Shown here piece after piece: positions 24,650-31,348 of a DNA stretch of 43,358 nt. Position numbers and translations under genes: made by a program. Numbering within the stretch: position 1 is the stretch's first letter; each line of letters opens with the position of its first letter. The notes under the pieces were generated by a model. That model was not told where the DNA came from, did not search any database, and worked only from the letters and a program-made list of their open reading frames with translations. Source of the stretch: a virus; IMG/VR virus record IMGVR_UViG_3300029267_003234, positions 1 through 43,358 of that record; one strand, 5' to 3'.

Positions 24650-25942
24650 TTAGAAAGTCCCTCCCTCGTCTTCTTCTGCCGCATCCCGGAAAACCTGTCT
24701 ACTCCCGTCGAAATAAAGGCCAACCTTTCCCGTCCCGGTATTCCGGCCTTTAGCAATTTGCAATAGTGCCTGATGTTTATTTTCCTCTGTTTCCACGTAT
24801 TGCGCCTGCCGCCAGATAAACATCACAGTATCCGCATCCTGCTCGATAGACCCGCTCTCCCGGAGATCGGAAAGCATCGGCTTCTTATCGCCCCCCCTAA
24901 TCTCACATGCGCGGTTCAGTTGGGCCAGACAGATAACGGGAATATTCAAGCTACGCGCCAGGCCCTTCAGCTTCGCAGAGATCATGGCGACTTCCCGCTC
25001 CCTGTGTTCGACTTTCCCGTTAGATCTAATAAGCTGGAGGTAATCAATAACAACCATCCCGACATCCTGTTTTCGTTTCCTCGCTTCGCACGTCGCTATC
25101 AGTTCATCAATCGACATATTGGCCTTATCGTTGTATGCGATAGGGAGCTTATCTAATTCGTTTGCGGCTTTAATAATCCTGACCATCCCGTTTTTGTCTA
25201 TCCGCGACCGCCGTATTGACGTGTAGTTGACGTTGGAATGCGCCGAGATCTGCCGTTTAACCAACTGATCTATTGGCATTTCAAGGGAGAAGAACAGGAC
25301 CGGGACCCCCGAGGCTTCGGCAAAATCCTTCGCGAGAACGCTTTTGCCCATTCCCGGTCTGCCAGCCAGGATAATCAGGTCCCCCGCCTGCCAACCCCCT
25401 ATTAAGGCATCAAGTCTGTAAAACCCGGTAGATATTCCGGGGTTCGTCTGCCCATCCAGACTTGACACCACATCGGGAAGGACATCGCTTATTTCAACAA
25501 CATCCTGACCTGCATCACCCGCCTTAATCCCGGCAATCCGCTCTTTGACCTGTGCTAACAGGTCTCGCGCATCAGACTTGGCGGCTCCTTCGGTTATATC
25601 GCTTGAAAGGCCCAATAAGGCCTGTGTTAATTTATAGTTTTTGATTTGCTTGATATGGTACCGCCAACCCGCTGAGGTGTGGACGACTGATAGAATGTCG
25701 GCCAGGTAATCAGAACCGCCAGCTTTTATGAGGTTTTGTTTTTTCCGGAGGTCGTTGACGATCGCAGTAGGCAACAGGGGGTCTCCGTTGTCGGCCAAAT
25801 CGAGAAAGGACTGGAATAGGTATTTGTTTTTCTCGCTGGAAAAATCGTTTGGTGCCAACTCAGCCCTGATTTCACGCAGACAGTCCGGGTTGATTAAAAT
25901 TCCGCCGATTAGACATTGCTCAGATTGTGGAATGGAAAACAT
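24650..25942 (-). CDS. dnaB: replicative DNA helicase, DnaB family
   Basis: 430 residues from the ATG at 25942, which has AGGAGG 5 bp upstream; a longer frame into the initiator gene is not needed. N-terminal domain: IPQSEQCLIGGILINPDCL. RecA-like domain: ISTGFYRLDALIGGWQAGDLI, Walker A GRPGMGKS, FFSLEMPIDQLVKRQ, Walker B VVIDYLQL, then LAQLNRACEIRGGDKKPMLS with DLRESGSIEQDAD. All motifs of hexameric DnaB are present. Works with the upstream initiator to open and unwind the phage origin. Confidence 0.95.
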   Translation of the reverse strand: MFSIPQSEQCLIGGILINPDCLREIRAELAPNDFSSEKNKYLFQSFLDLADNGDPLLPTAIVNDLRKKQNLIKAGGSDYLADILSVVHTSAGWRYHIKQIKNYKLTQALLGLSSDITEGAAKSDARDLLAQVKERIAGIKAGDAGQDVVEISDVLPDVVSSLDGQTNPGISTGFYRLDALIGGWQAGDLIILAGRPGMGKSVLAKDFAEASGVPVLFFSLEMPIDQLVKRQISAHSNVNYTSIRRSRIDKNGMVRIIKAANELDKLPIAYNDKANMSIDELIATCEARKRKQDVGMVVIDYLQLIRSNGKVEHREREVAMISAKLKGLARSLNIPVICLAQLNRACEIRGGDKKPMLSDLRESGSIEQDADTVMFIWRQAQYVETEENKHQALLQIAKGRNTGTGKVGLYFDGSRQVFRDAAEEDEGGTF

Positions 25943-25950
25943 GTTGCCTC

Positions 25951-26940
25951 CTACCAGTAGTTGGGTTGCTCTTTTGGCGGAACCGAGGATCTCGGATCTG
26001 GGCAATTAGGGATAACGCTTTGCTCATCTTCCCACCGTTTGCCGTTTAGCCAACCTTGAGCCCATTTGGGTGATTTACCTCTGGCTACCAAAGAAACCCT
26101 TTCTTCTGCTTCTATCGTAGCGGCCTCAATTATCGTGGGTATTAAATCTTCATTGGGGTTAAGAAGATACCATGCACCCGCAGCCTCAGCTTTCCCTTTT
26201 TGGAGATTAAAAGCCAACCAAAAGCGATTAAAAGCATCTAAAAGTTCACCCTTCAGTACAACTTCTTTTTTGCCAATTTTTCCGACGTAGAAATTTCCAT
26301 TTCCAGGGAAATGCGGTTGATTTGCAGCTTGCGGTTCTTTGCGGTTGATTTGCGGTTCGACCTCAACCGCAAATGCGGCAGCATTTTGCGGAAGGTTTTT
26401 ATATACTTTACTCTCCTTTCCTTTCCTTTGTGTACCGATGTCAGCATTTTTAGAGGTTATTGTTAACATTCTGTTTACATTTACGGGGGCTTCTGTTAAC
26501 GTTTTGTATGTATTTATCTCATTAATGTTTACATTAACCGCAGCCGGATACCGTTTTTCAACATCCTTGATGAGCAGGTATTCACGAATAAAATCAACCT
26601 CTTTTCTCCTTTTTGATGCTTCGACGAAACGTTTCTGGATGCCATGACTGGTGAGAACCGCAAATTTGCGGTAGATCGCTTTATTAAAAATATCCCACCT
26701 GCATGCATCATTAATGATATCACTTATCTCATTAATGTTTACATTAACCCTCTTTCCGAACAACAATAACCGTTCTTCTGTTAGCATTAAAAAATAGCCA
26801 TTTCTGTAAATACGCTGATATAATTTTATAATAACAGCAAACCCTACGAGGCCAAATTTCGCTTCGATAAGCTCCAATTTTTCATCAACACTAACGTCCA
26901 ATGGGAAATAATCTAAACCGGTTTTATTAAGCCTCGGCAT
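25951..26940 (-). CDS. replication initiator-like protein (DUF4373 N-terminal domain)
   Basis: 329 residues. The start KTGLDYFPLDVSVDEKLELIE followed by FGLVGFAVIIKLYQRIYRNGYF is the DUF4373 (Lin1244/Lin1753-like) wHTH signature found in phage replication initiators. The linker region (about 120-210) is low complexity with three VNVN motifs. The C-terminal part (KWAQGWLNGKRWED) resembles the helicase-loader end of DnaD-like proteins. It lies 8 bp upstream of dnaB. Iteron-like repeats inside the gene (26312-26373 and the 26-bp pair) suggest the phage origin is embedded here, as in lambda O. Confidence 0.75.
   Translation of the reverse strand: MPRLNKTGLDYFPLDVSVDEKLELIEAKFGLVGFAVIIKLYQRIYRNGYFLMLTEERLLLFGKRVNVNINEISDIINDACRWDIFNKAIYRKFAVLTSHGIQKRFVEASKRRKEVDFIREYLLIKDVEKRYPAAVNVNINEINTYKTLTEAPVNVNRMLTITSKNADIGTQRKGKESKVYKNLPQNAAAFAVEVEPQINRKEPQAANQPHFPGNGNFYVGKIGKKEVVLKGELLDAFNRFWLAFNLQKGKAEAAGAWYLLNPNEDLIPTIIEAATIEAEERVSLVARGKSPKWAQGWLNGKRWEDEQSVIPNCPDPRSSVPPKEQPNYW
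26312..26373. repeat. iteron-like repeats, candidate replication origin
   Basis: The 14-bp sequence TGCGGTTGATTTGC occurs at 26312-26325 and 26340-26353. A perfect 9-bp inverted repeat TTTGCGGTT (26349-26357)/AACCGCAAA (26365-26373) follows, and further GCGG-containing copies extend to about 26392. The cluster is inside the initiator gene, as lambda iterons are inside O. Initiator binding is inferred. Confidence 0.5.
26514..26749. repeat. 26-bp AT-rich direct repeat in initiator gene
   Basis: Positions 26514-26539 and 26724-26749 are identical over 26 bp (core ATTAATGTTTACATTAACC), 210 bp apart and in frame (VNVNINEI on the protein). A weaker related copy lies near 26465-26488. AT-rich exact repeats next to iterons are typical of an unwinding region, or they may reflect a duplicated protein linker. 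Confidence 0.6.
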
Positions 26941-27116
26941 TTTCTTTTCCTCTTTCCTAAACTTCGCACCTGTTCCAATAAGACCGCCTTCCGCTTAAGA
27001 AAATCCTGCAATGTCATTCCCAGGAAATCGGCAGTTTTTCGCTCGCGATCGTGGATGTAAACAACCTTCTTTTCCACACCCTCCCTAACCGTGACCCTGT
27101 CTGTCTCGACCATCAT
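26913..27116 (-). CDS. hypothetical small basic protein
   Basis: 67 residues (MMVETDRVTVREGVEKKVVY, then DFLGMTLQDFLKRKAVLLEQ, basic end). AAGGAGG abuts the first ATG; the second ATG, three bases on, is also possible. It overlaps the initiator gene by 28 bp and the upstream 64-residue gene by 32 bp, in a compact early-type cluster. Not recognised. Confidence 0.45.
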   Translation of the reverse strand: MMVETDRVTVREGVEKKVVYIHDRERKTADFLGMTLQDFLKRKAVLLEQVRSLGKRKRKCRGLIKPV

Positions 27117-27279
27117 CCTCCTTAAAATGCAACGCCTGTCTTCGGCGCTGACGATTAGCCTCCAACCGGGCTCGTAATTTGCGCCGTTTTCGGTTCTTCA
27201 GCCAACCAAAAACCCTAAGAAAATTCACGCTAAAGCTTTTCTTCGGCGGATCATACGGATTGTTAGATTCGTTGATCAT
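27085..27279 (-). CDS. hypothetical basic protein
   Basis: 64 residues, rich in Arg/Lys from residue 27 on (LKNRKRRKLRARLEANRQRR). Its ATG overlaps the stop of the membrane mini-gene upstream (ATGA), indicating coupled translation. The basic helix may bind nucleic acid. Not recognised. Confidence 0.45.
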   Translation of the reverse strand: MINESNNPYDPPKKSFSVNFLRVFGWLKNRKRRKLRARLEANRQRRRQALHFKEDDGRDRQGHG

Positions 27280-27359
27280 CGCTCATCCTGCTTGTAGATG
27301 ATGATAATCGCGGCAATTGTAATGCATATGGCCATTGCTATATATCCACCTAATGTCAT
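27276..27359 (-). CDS. 27-residue single-span membrane peptide
   Basis: MTLGGYIAMAICITIAAII ends in YKQDER: one hydrophobic helix and a short charged tail. TAGGAGGTG sits 7 bp upstream of the ATG at 27359, a strong ribosome site. Its TGA overlaps the next start. Phages often carry such tiny membrane proteins in early clusters; function unknown. Confidence 0.6.
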   Translation of the reverse strand: MTLGGYIAMAICITIAAIIIIYKQDER

Positions 27360-27371
27360 TTCGCACACCTC

Positions 27372-27695
27372 CTATAAACCCATTCCCTCTTTCGTGAGCT
27401 CCGAGAGGGTAATAATCGTATCTACCAACCGCTTGTAACGCTGCCTTTGAATTAAAATTACCTGTCCATAATTCAATAAGTTATCTAATTTATCTAAAGT
27501 GAGTCCCGTCTCTCCGCTGCGGAACCGGGAGAGGGCTGCTTTGTCAATATCTAACTCGTTGGCCAGGGTGGTAAGGCCCACCTCGTCAACAAGCTCGAAT
27601 ACCGCGTCAGTGATGGTTGTGGCGGATCGAGACATGGTGGCGTCAATTCCCTTCAATTTTTGTTGTTTGTTTTTGTTTGGCATAATCCGTACCAT
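27372..27695 (-). CDS. HTH regulator, CII/Cro-like
   Basis: Up to 107 residues. The helix-turn-helix is TTLANELDIDKAALSRFRSG (about 41-60), followed by a GLTLDKLDNLLNYGQVI helix. This is the layout of small phage regulators such as CII or Cro. The start is uncertain: ATG at 27695, an internal ATG at 27680 (MPNKNK) or one at 27635 (MSRSATT). It lies downstream of a second HTH gene on the same strand and heads the replication cluster, a position typical for CII. Confidence 0.6.
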   Translation of the reverse strand: MVRIMPNKNKQQKLKGIDATMSRSATTITDAVFELVDEVGLTTLANELDIDKAALSRFRSGETGLTLDKLDNLLNYGQVILIQRQRYKRLVDTIITLSELTKEGMGL

Positions 27696-27704
27696 GAAAA
27701 CAAA

Positions 27705-27935
27705 TCAAGCCCACGGGAAAAACCCCAGGGCTTGAGAAACGGCATCCTCGACTTTCTGAGATGTTCGAGAACCCGACAAAACCATGTTAACATATTGTGT
27801 GGTGCAGCCCGCTTCCCGGGCAATATCGCCCTTGCGTATCCCGGACTCTTTTAACAGGAGTGAGATAATGTTTGAGAACGTAAATCCTGTTGTTGTCAGG
27901 AATGAAAACGCGAGACGGTTTTTTCTTGTTGTCAT
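27705..27935 (-). CDS. small HTH regulator (Cro-like)
   Basis: 76 residues from the ATG at 27935. The HTH is KGDIAREAGCTTQYVNMVLSG. The frame is open further upstream, but there it only translates the CRISPR repeat (FQSTPPHRGAT is what type I-C repeats spell on the reverse strand), so the longer start is rejected. The -35 of the oppositely directed promoter overlaps this start codon, so the two transcripts should affect each other. Confidence 0.6.
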   Translation of the reverse strand: MTTRKNRLAFSFLTTTGFTFSNIISLLLKESGIRKGDIAREAGCTTQYVNMVLSGSRTSQKVEDAVSQALGFFPWA

Positions 27936-27956
27936 TTCAACCCTGTGGTATAGAAT
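27929..27956 (+). promoter_or_regulatory. sigma70-like promoter in front of solitary CRISPR repeat
   Basis: -35 TTGTCA (27929-27934), 16-bp spacer, -10 TAGAAT (27951-27956); five of six positions match consensus in each box. Expected transcription start is near 27963, about 10 bases before the repeat unit at 27973. No plus-strand protein gene starts within the next 500 bp, so the natural product is a non-coding RNA. Confidence 0.55.
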
Positions 27957-27967
27957 ATTTATTGTGC

Positions 27968-28135
27968 CTACTGTCGCCCCCCTATGCGGGGGCGTGGATT
28001 GAAACACGGTTCCGCAACCGAAAGCTTATGGGTGGAGGGGGTGTGGCCCGTGCAAGTACACAGTACCCGCCGGTTACGGCTCCCGGCGGCGAACGTGGGT
28101 AAGCCGACCACGGTTACTTCCGAGAAATTCGTCAT
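27968..28135 (-). CDS. possible 55-residue Icd/Ash-like micro-protein
   Basis: The reading MTNFSEVTVVGLPTFAAGSR followed by NRRVLCTCTGHT has a weak GAGGGGG site upstream of the ATG at 28135. Its last residues translate the CRISPR repeat. The peptide recalls small Icd/Ash-type ORFs that lie opposite antisense RNAs in P1/P4-like immunity regions. It may equally be only the complement of a structured RNA on the other strand. Low confidence. Confidence 0.25.
   Translation of the reverse strand: MTNFSEVTVVGLPTFAAGSRNRRVLCTCTGHTPSTHKLSVAEPCFNPRPRIGGRQ
27973..28005 (+). ncRNA. solitary type I-C CRISPR repeat unit (Racr candidate)
   Basis: Plus-strand 33-bp unit: GTCGCCCCCC, loop TATGC, GGGGGCGTGGATTGAAAC. 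The stem CGCCCCC/GGGGGCG and the 3' handle GTGGATTGAAAC are those of type I-C repeats and match the unit at 15353-15384 in both outer parts. Only one copy is present here, with no spacer-length neighbour, no leader and no cas gene. A promoter ends 17 bp upstream. Solitary repeat units behind a promoter in phages are the known form of RNA-based anti-CRISPRs, which load Cas proteins into inactive complexes. Confidence 0.75.
28025..28130 (+). ncRNA. structured RNA segment downstream of the CRISPR repeat, C4-like
   Basis: About 100 bp with consecutive hairpins: CCGCCGG (28067-28073)/CCGGCGG (28083-28089) with a 9-nt loop, and CGTGG (28094-28098)/CCACG (28108-28112). A long-range pair ATGGGTGG (near 28028-28035) and CCACCCAT (near 28161-28168) closes the region. 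Location in an immunity region beside HTH genes, and the opposite micro-ORF, recall the C4/CI antisense RNAs of P1, P7 and P4. Identity is not proved. Confidence 0.4.
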
Positions 28136-28167
28136 TAAGGAGTCCCCCTCTAAATAAACCCCACCCA

Positions 28168-28401
28168 TTATTTATGCAGCTCCGGGTCTGGTAACGAATC
28201 CAAATGTCTAAATAACCGCTCCAGCAGCCTAATTGAGCCAGGCCCGTTCCTGTACCCCGTGAGGGCCATACAGAGAGAGTTGCTGTTGACAGGTTCCTCC
28301 GGGGTGGCTATGGCCGCCGCCAGGGCCTTTTGAGATCCCTGGCCGTCAAGACTCAGATCCACCAGAAGGTGCTTTATTTGTTTTCTAAGATCGCTTTCCA
28401 T
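28168..28401 (-). CDS. small putative regulator
   Basis: 77 residues. QGSQKALAAAIATPEEPVNS followed by SLCMALTGYRNGPGSIRLLE resembles a degenerate HTH (Q..LA..I......S.......G....P......L...). No good ribosome site is seen. It is divergent from the CI-type repressor gene, where Cro-type genes lie. Moderate-low confidence. Confidence 0.45.
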   Translation of the reverse strand: MESDLRKQIKHLLVDLSLDGQGSQKALAAAIATPEEPVNSNSLCMALTGYRNGPGSIRLLERLFRHLDSLPDPELHK

Positions 28402-28502
28402 AAAGTTCGAACCATAAGTACCTCTATTAAATTAAATGTCTTCGATCGTTCATGGAGTGAGATGCTACACGAAGCGTGAATTGTTGTCAAGGAAATAATC
28501 AC

Positions 28503-29021
28503 ATGCTGAATATGATGGAAGTGCTAAACCGCGTTTCTGAGGTAATAGGGCTGACTGCCAATAAGGATATTGCTACTGAATTAAATGTCGAACCGAACGT
28601 ATGTTCAAACTGGAAAACCCGAAACACTGTCCCATGGGAAAATTTGTTCCGTTTTTGCATAAAGCGTAGCGTCTCTATGAACTGGCTCCTAACCGGCAAA
28701 GAGCGCACCGAACCCGAGCCCCTCGAACCCGAGACCAGCCAGGCCATAGATGCCGTGAAGGAGATCATGGCATCAGAAAATGATTATGCAAAGGCAGCCC
28801 TGGCGTCGAACTTGATAGCGTTCAAGGCAATGGTTGCGGCCGAGAAAGATGCTGCTAAGAAGTTGACAAATAAAGAAAAAGAGATAAAAAAGAAGAACGA
28901 ACAGATCGAAGGATTGGAAAAGCGCGTTGACAAGTTGGAAAAAGAACGTACGCATATTAGGTATATAAACGACCCTCCTGCAATCGCTGCTACCGGAACG
29001 GAGAATGGTACCGATACATAA
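28503..29021 (+). CDS. CI-type phage repressor, N-terminal domain plus coiled coil
   Basis: 172 residues from the ATG at 28503 (AAGGA upstream; an in-frame GTG at 28476 is less likely). Residues of about 1-62 match the bacteriophage CI repressor HTH family: VIGLTANKDIATELNVEPNV, then SNWKTRNTVPWENLFRFCIK and MNWLLTG. The C-terminal half lacks the S24/LexA-type peptidase of classical CI and instead is a Lys/Glu heptad helix (KKLTNKEKEIKKKNEQIEGL), a coiled coil for oligomerisation. SOS-type autocleavage is therefore not expected; induction may need an antirepressor. Confidence 0.75.
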   Translation: MLNMMEVLNRVSEVIGLTANKDIATELNVEPNVCSNWKTRNTVPWENLFRFCIKRSVSMNWLLTGKERTEPEPLEPETSQAIDAVKEIMASENDYAKAALASNLIAFKAMVAAEKDAAKKLTNKEKEIKKKNEQIEGLEKRVDKLEKERTHIRYINDPPAIAATGTENGTDT

Positions 29022-29075
29022 ACAAAGGGAACGTGGTGACGTACGTGGATTTCAGGTATGGGATGAGGTGATGCA

Positions 29076-29360
29076 ATGACGCGCAAGAAGTTAGATCTTT
29101 ACACGGTTTTTGAGATGGTAGAGCAGATTGTGGATCATACGGACAAACACGAATATTACGCGGTAGGTTTTAAAAATTGCAGACAACGCTCTATAACGCC
29201 TAAATCAGCCGCGCGGCTTTTTGCGTCGGCTGAATTAGCCTTGTTAGCCGTTTTACACATAGCCCGGTATTCTTCTATATTCATTTGCCTTGATGATGTA
29301 TTCAGCCCTTGGCCGCTGATTTGTGTCAAGTGGAAGATGTATTTTCTTATCAAGAAATGA
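29076..29360 (+). CDS. doubtful small gene, perhaps truncated
   Basis: 94 residues. The first 32 (MTRKKLDLYTVFEMVEQIVD, HTDKHEYYAVGF) look protein-like and have GAGGTG upstream of the ATG. The remainder reads through a hairpin and antisense to the HNH gene, with odd composition. It may be a gene cut off when the restriction-modification module was inserted. Confidence 0.3.
   Translation: MTRKKLDLYTVFEMVEQIVDHTDKHEYYAVGFKNCRQRSITPKSAARLFASAELALLAVLHIARYSSIFICLDDVFSPWPLICVKWKMYFLIKK
29205..29233. terminator. hairpin between convergent genes
   Basis: TCAGCCG (29205-29211) pairs with CGGCTGA (29227-29233). An inner AGCC-GCGC-GGCT hairpin is followed by TTTTT (29218-29222) on the plus strand. 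It lies between a plus-strand ORF and the 3' end of the HNH gene and could stop transcription from either side. Confidence 0.45.
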
Positions 29361-29927
29361 ACGAAATTGATTAAGACCGCCATCCAAATTAACAGCTTTT
29401 AATTCTTCTGCTTTTTTCTCGTTTAACTTCATAATGAAATCTTCATTCAAATAAATCAGACAATTATCATATGCTCTATGAAACGTAGGTGATAATGCCA
29501 TCCCATTTGTAACATGATCACTGCTGTCACCCGAAGGCACAGGAAGGATGTGTGCGGCATCCACTAAGCGCAGCTGTGTTCTTGTTACTGCGCACCGATT
29601 ATCATATGCGCCCATTACCAATTTTCTAAAATTTGCATCACGGGAATATTTGCTTACGCTTTCGACAATTTGTTTTCTATCTGCTGCCAAAGCGGCGATA
29701 TCTTCTTTTGGAATTTCTTGCAATTCGGCTGCTTTTGAGAGCATTGATGTCAAGTCGCTTTCTGCGCCATATAAATGCAACGGTGCTGCGTTAAGACAAT
29801 AACTTAGAAATTGATCTGCCCTTACCCCTATGGCTATTTCATCATTATCTTTAGTTGTAAACGAGAACCCATTTTGTAGCGCAGAATGCAATGTTGTAAT
29901 GTTAATTTGTACTGAGAAATCCTGCAA
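29253..29927 (-). CDS. HNH restriction endonuclease, C-terminal part (frameshifted)
   Basis: 224 residues in this frame, with only a TTG at the upstream end. It carries the catalytic HNH_2 domain: MGAYDNRCAVTRTQLRLVDA, AHILPVP, HVTNGMALSPTFHRAYD, giving His, Asn and His in the right order. The preceding text (FSFTTKDNDEIAIGVRADQF) continues the family's N-terminal domain, whose start is in the other frame (29902-30222). One base too many near 29900-29912 (GGATTTCTC) breaks the gene. With the upstream methyltransferase this forms a restriction-modification pair. It is either inactive, or the frameshift is an assembly error or is bypassed. Confidence 0.75.
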   Translation of the reverse strand: MQDFSVQINITTLHSALQNGFSFTTKDNDEIAIGVRADQFLSYCLNAAPLHLYGAESDLTSMLSKAAELQEIPKEDIAALAADRKQIVESVSKYSRDANFRKLVMGAYDNRCAVTRTQLRLVDAAHILPVPSGDSSDHVTNGMALSPTFHRAYDNCLIYLNEDFIMKLNEKKAEELKAVNLDGGLNQFRSFLDKKIHLPLDTNQRPRAEYIIKANEYRRIPGYV

Positions 29928-30222
29928 AAACCCCTAAATCAGGATGGTACCCCATAAGTACTGTAAGCCCATTGGGATTCATAGGCAAAGGCGATGATAC
30001 AGATGTCATTTGTATTCTGTACTCATCAGGTAAAGAAACGCGCCCTCCATGGGTTAAAGTCCAAATATAAACCCACAGGCTGTATGTGTTGCCTAAATAA
30101 CTTATGATGAATTTTCGAGGATGGGTGCGTATAGATTCAGAAACGTACGCTGCCACTCCACCTGATTGCTGGATAGCCTCAATTAACTGATTGACAATTA
30201 CGTTTGGACTAACTGCTGGCAT
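29902..30222 (-). CDS. HNH restriction endonuclease, N-terminal part (frameshifted)
   Basis: 106 residues ending VLMGYHPDLGVFAGFLSTN. This is the N-terminal domain of the same HNH_2 enzyme: 'YLWVYIWTLTHGG...EYRIQMT......LLMGY.P...VFA' is typical of family members, which then continue with the S-V-Q segment now found in the -1 neighbouring frame. Its ATG overlaps the methyltransferase stop (TAATG), so the pair is translated together. The merged protein would be about 325 residues. Confidence 0.65.
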   Translation of the reverse strand: MPAVSPNVIVNQLIEAIQQSGGVAAYVSESIRTHPRKFIISYLGNTYSLWVYIWTLTHGGRVSLPDEYRIQMTSVSSPLPMNPNGLTVLMGYHPDLGVFAGFLSTN

Positions 30223-31223
30223 TATTTTTGTTCCTTTGTCTTTTTAACGGGCCGTTTCTTTCCCCCGTCCGCAGGAAGTGGCTCTTCATCATCGACACCA
30301 TTCCAGAGTGCTCCCGGATGAGAAATTTTGTATGTTGGCGTTTTTCTATCAAGTGTTTTAACAGGGAAGCGCAGCTTCCCACCTTCTATATACTCTTTTT
30401 CAAGTTCAACACAAACCCACTTTCTTTTAAGTTTTTCTGCCGCTTCTCCGGTAACACATGACCCACCAAATGGATCAAAAACAAAATCACCTTTATCTGA
30501 CAACATACGGATAAAATATTCAGGCAGATCAATAGGAAATCTTGCGGGATGAGGTTTGATTCCGGCTTCTTTGCATTTGATGAGATATGTAGAATTGCTT
30601 TCAGTATTGGCTATAGCGATTAGATTCGGTGGAATGGAAGCGCCATTGTCTTTAGAAAATTTGTCACTAATATCGTGTCCACTTGGTCGAAGCTTGGCCT
30701 TATAACCGTTTTTCAATAGTCCTTTCATCGAATCACTATACGGGACAAGGACACGCCGATTACTTGCTTTAGGCCAAGGTGTCTTGGATAGCCACCAAAC
30801 ACAGTTAATGGCATCTTTAACCCTAATTCTCCTTATATTAACCCACTCGGCTGGTGTAGGCAGTTTGGATGGATTCCACCAGAAAAAATCTTGTGCCAAG
30901 TGGAAACCATACTCACGACAAAGCATTATCATTAGTTCATAATGATATAAAGACCTTGTAGGTTGACCTGGTATCCACGCACCACCAATGTCAATTACAA
31001 GCGAACCGTCATCACTCAAGACTCTATTAAAATGTTCTGCAAACGGTCGAAACCAATCCAAATACTCATGAGCATCAACGTTGCCATAATCTTTTTTTCG
31101 TACCAGGCCAAAAGGAGGAGAAGTCATAATCAGATTGACTTCGCCATCTTTCAATTGAAGCATGTATTCCAGAGAATCTGCATGAAAGATGCTTCCAAAT
31201 TTAGTTTCAAAAAATTTCTTCAT
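30222..31223 (-). CDS. DNA methyltransferase, beta class, SPPF type (N4-cytosine likely)
   Basis: 333 residues from the ATG at 31223. Motif IV TSPPFG (about residues 34-39) comes before motif I DFVFDPFGGSCVTG (about 265-280) and ends in VCVELEKEYIE, the order of beta-class enzymes. S-P-P in place of D-P-P usually marks N4-cytosine methylation. It protects DNA from the HNH enzyme encoded by the next gene, or protects phage DNA from host restriction. The module 29.2-32.4 kb is visibly richer in A+T than the surrounding phage genes, suggesting acquisition as a unit. Confidence 0.85.
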   Translation of the reverse strand: MKKFFETKFGSIFHADSLEYMLQLKDGEVNLIMTSPPFGLVRKKDYGNVDAHEYLDWFRPFAEHFNRVLSDDGSLVIDIGGAWIPGQPTRSLYHYELMIMLCREYGFHLAQDFFWWNPSKLPTPAEWVNIRRIRVKDAINCVWWLSKTPWPKASNRRVLVPYSDSMKGLLKNGYKAKLRPSGHDISDKFSKDNGASIPPNLIAIANTESNSTYLIKCKEAGIKPHPARFPIDLPEYFIRMLSDKGDFVFDPFGGSCVTGEAAEKLKRKWVCVELEKEYIEGGKLRFPVKTLDRKTPTYKISHPGALWNGVDDEEPLPADGGKKRPVKKTKEQK

Positions 31224-31348
31224 TATCACAATGTTTTATATCGCATACATATGGCTAAAAAGAAGTGTTTATATCACATATGGGTTCAAATGTCCCCAAG
31301 GAATGTCGGCGGCTAAATGTGAATATGCAAAACATGAGGTGTCGATGT

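Noticed and set aside
27936-28007. N-terminal extension of the small HTH gene (FQSTPPHRGAT...)
   Set aside because: This text is simply the reverse-strand translation of the CRISPR repeat; the first plausible start is the ATG at 27935.
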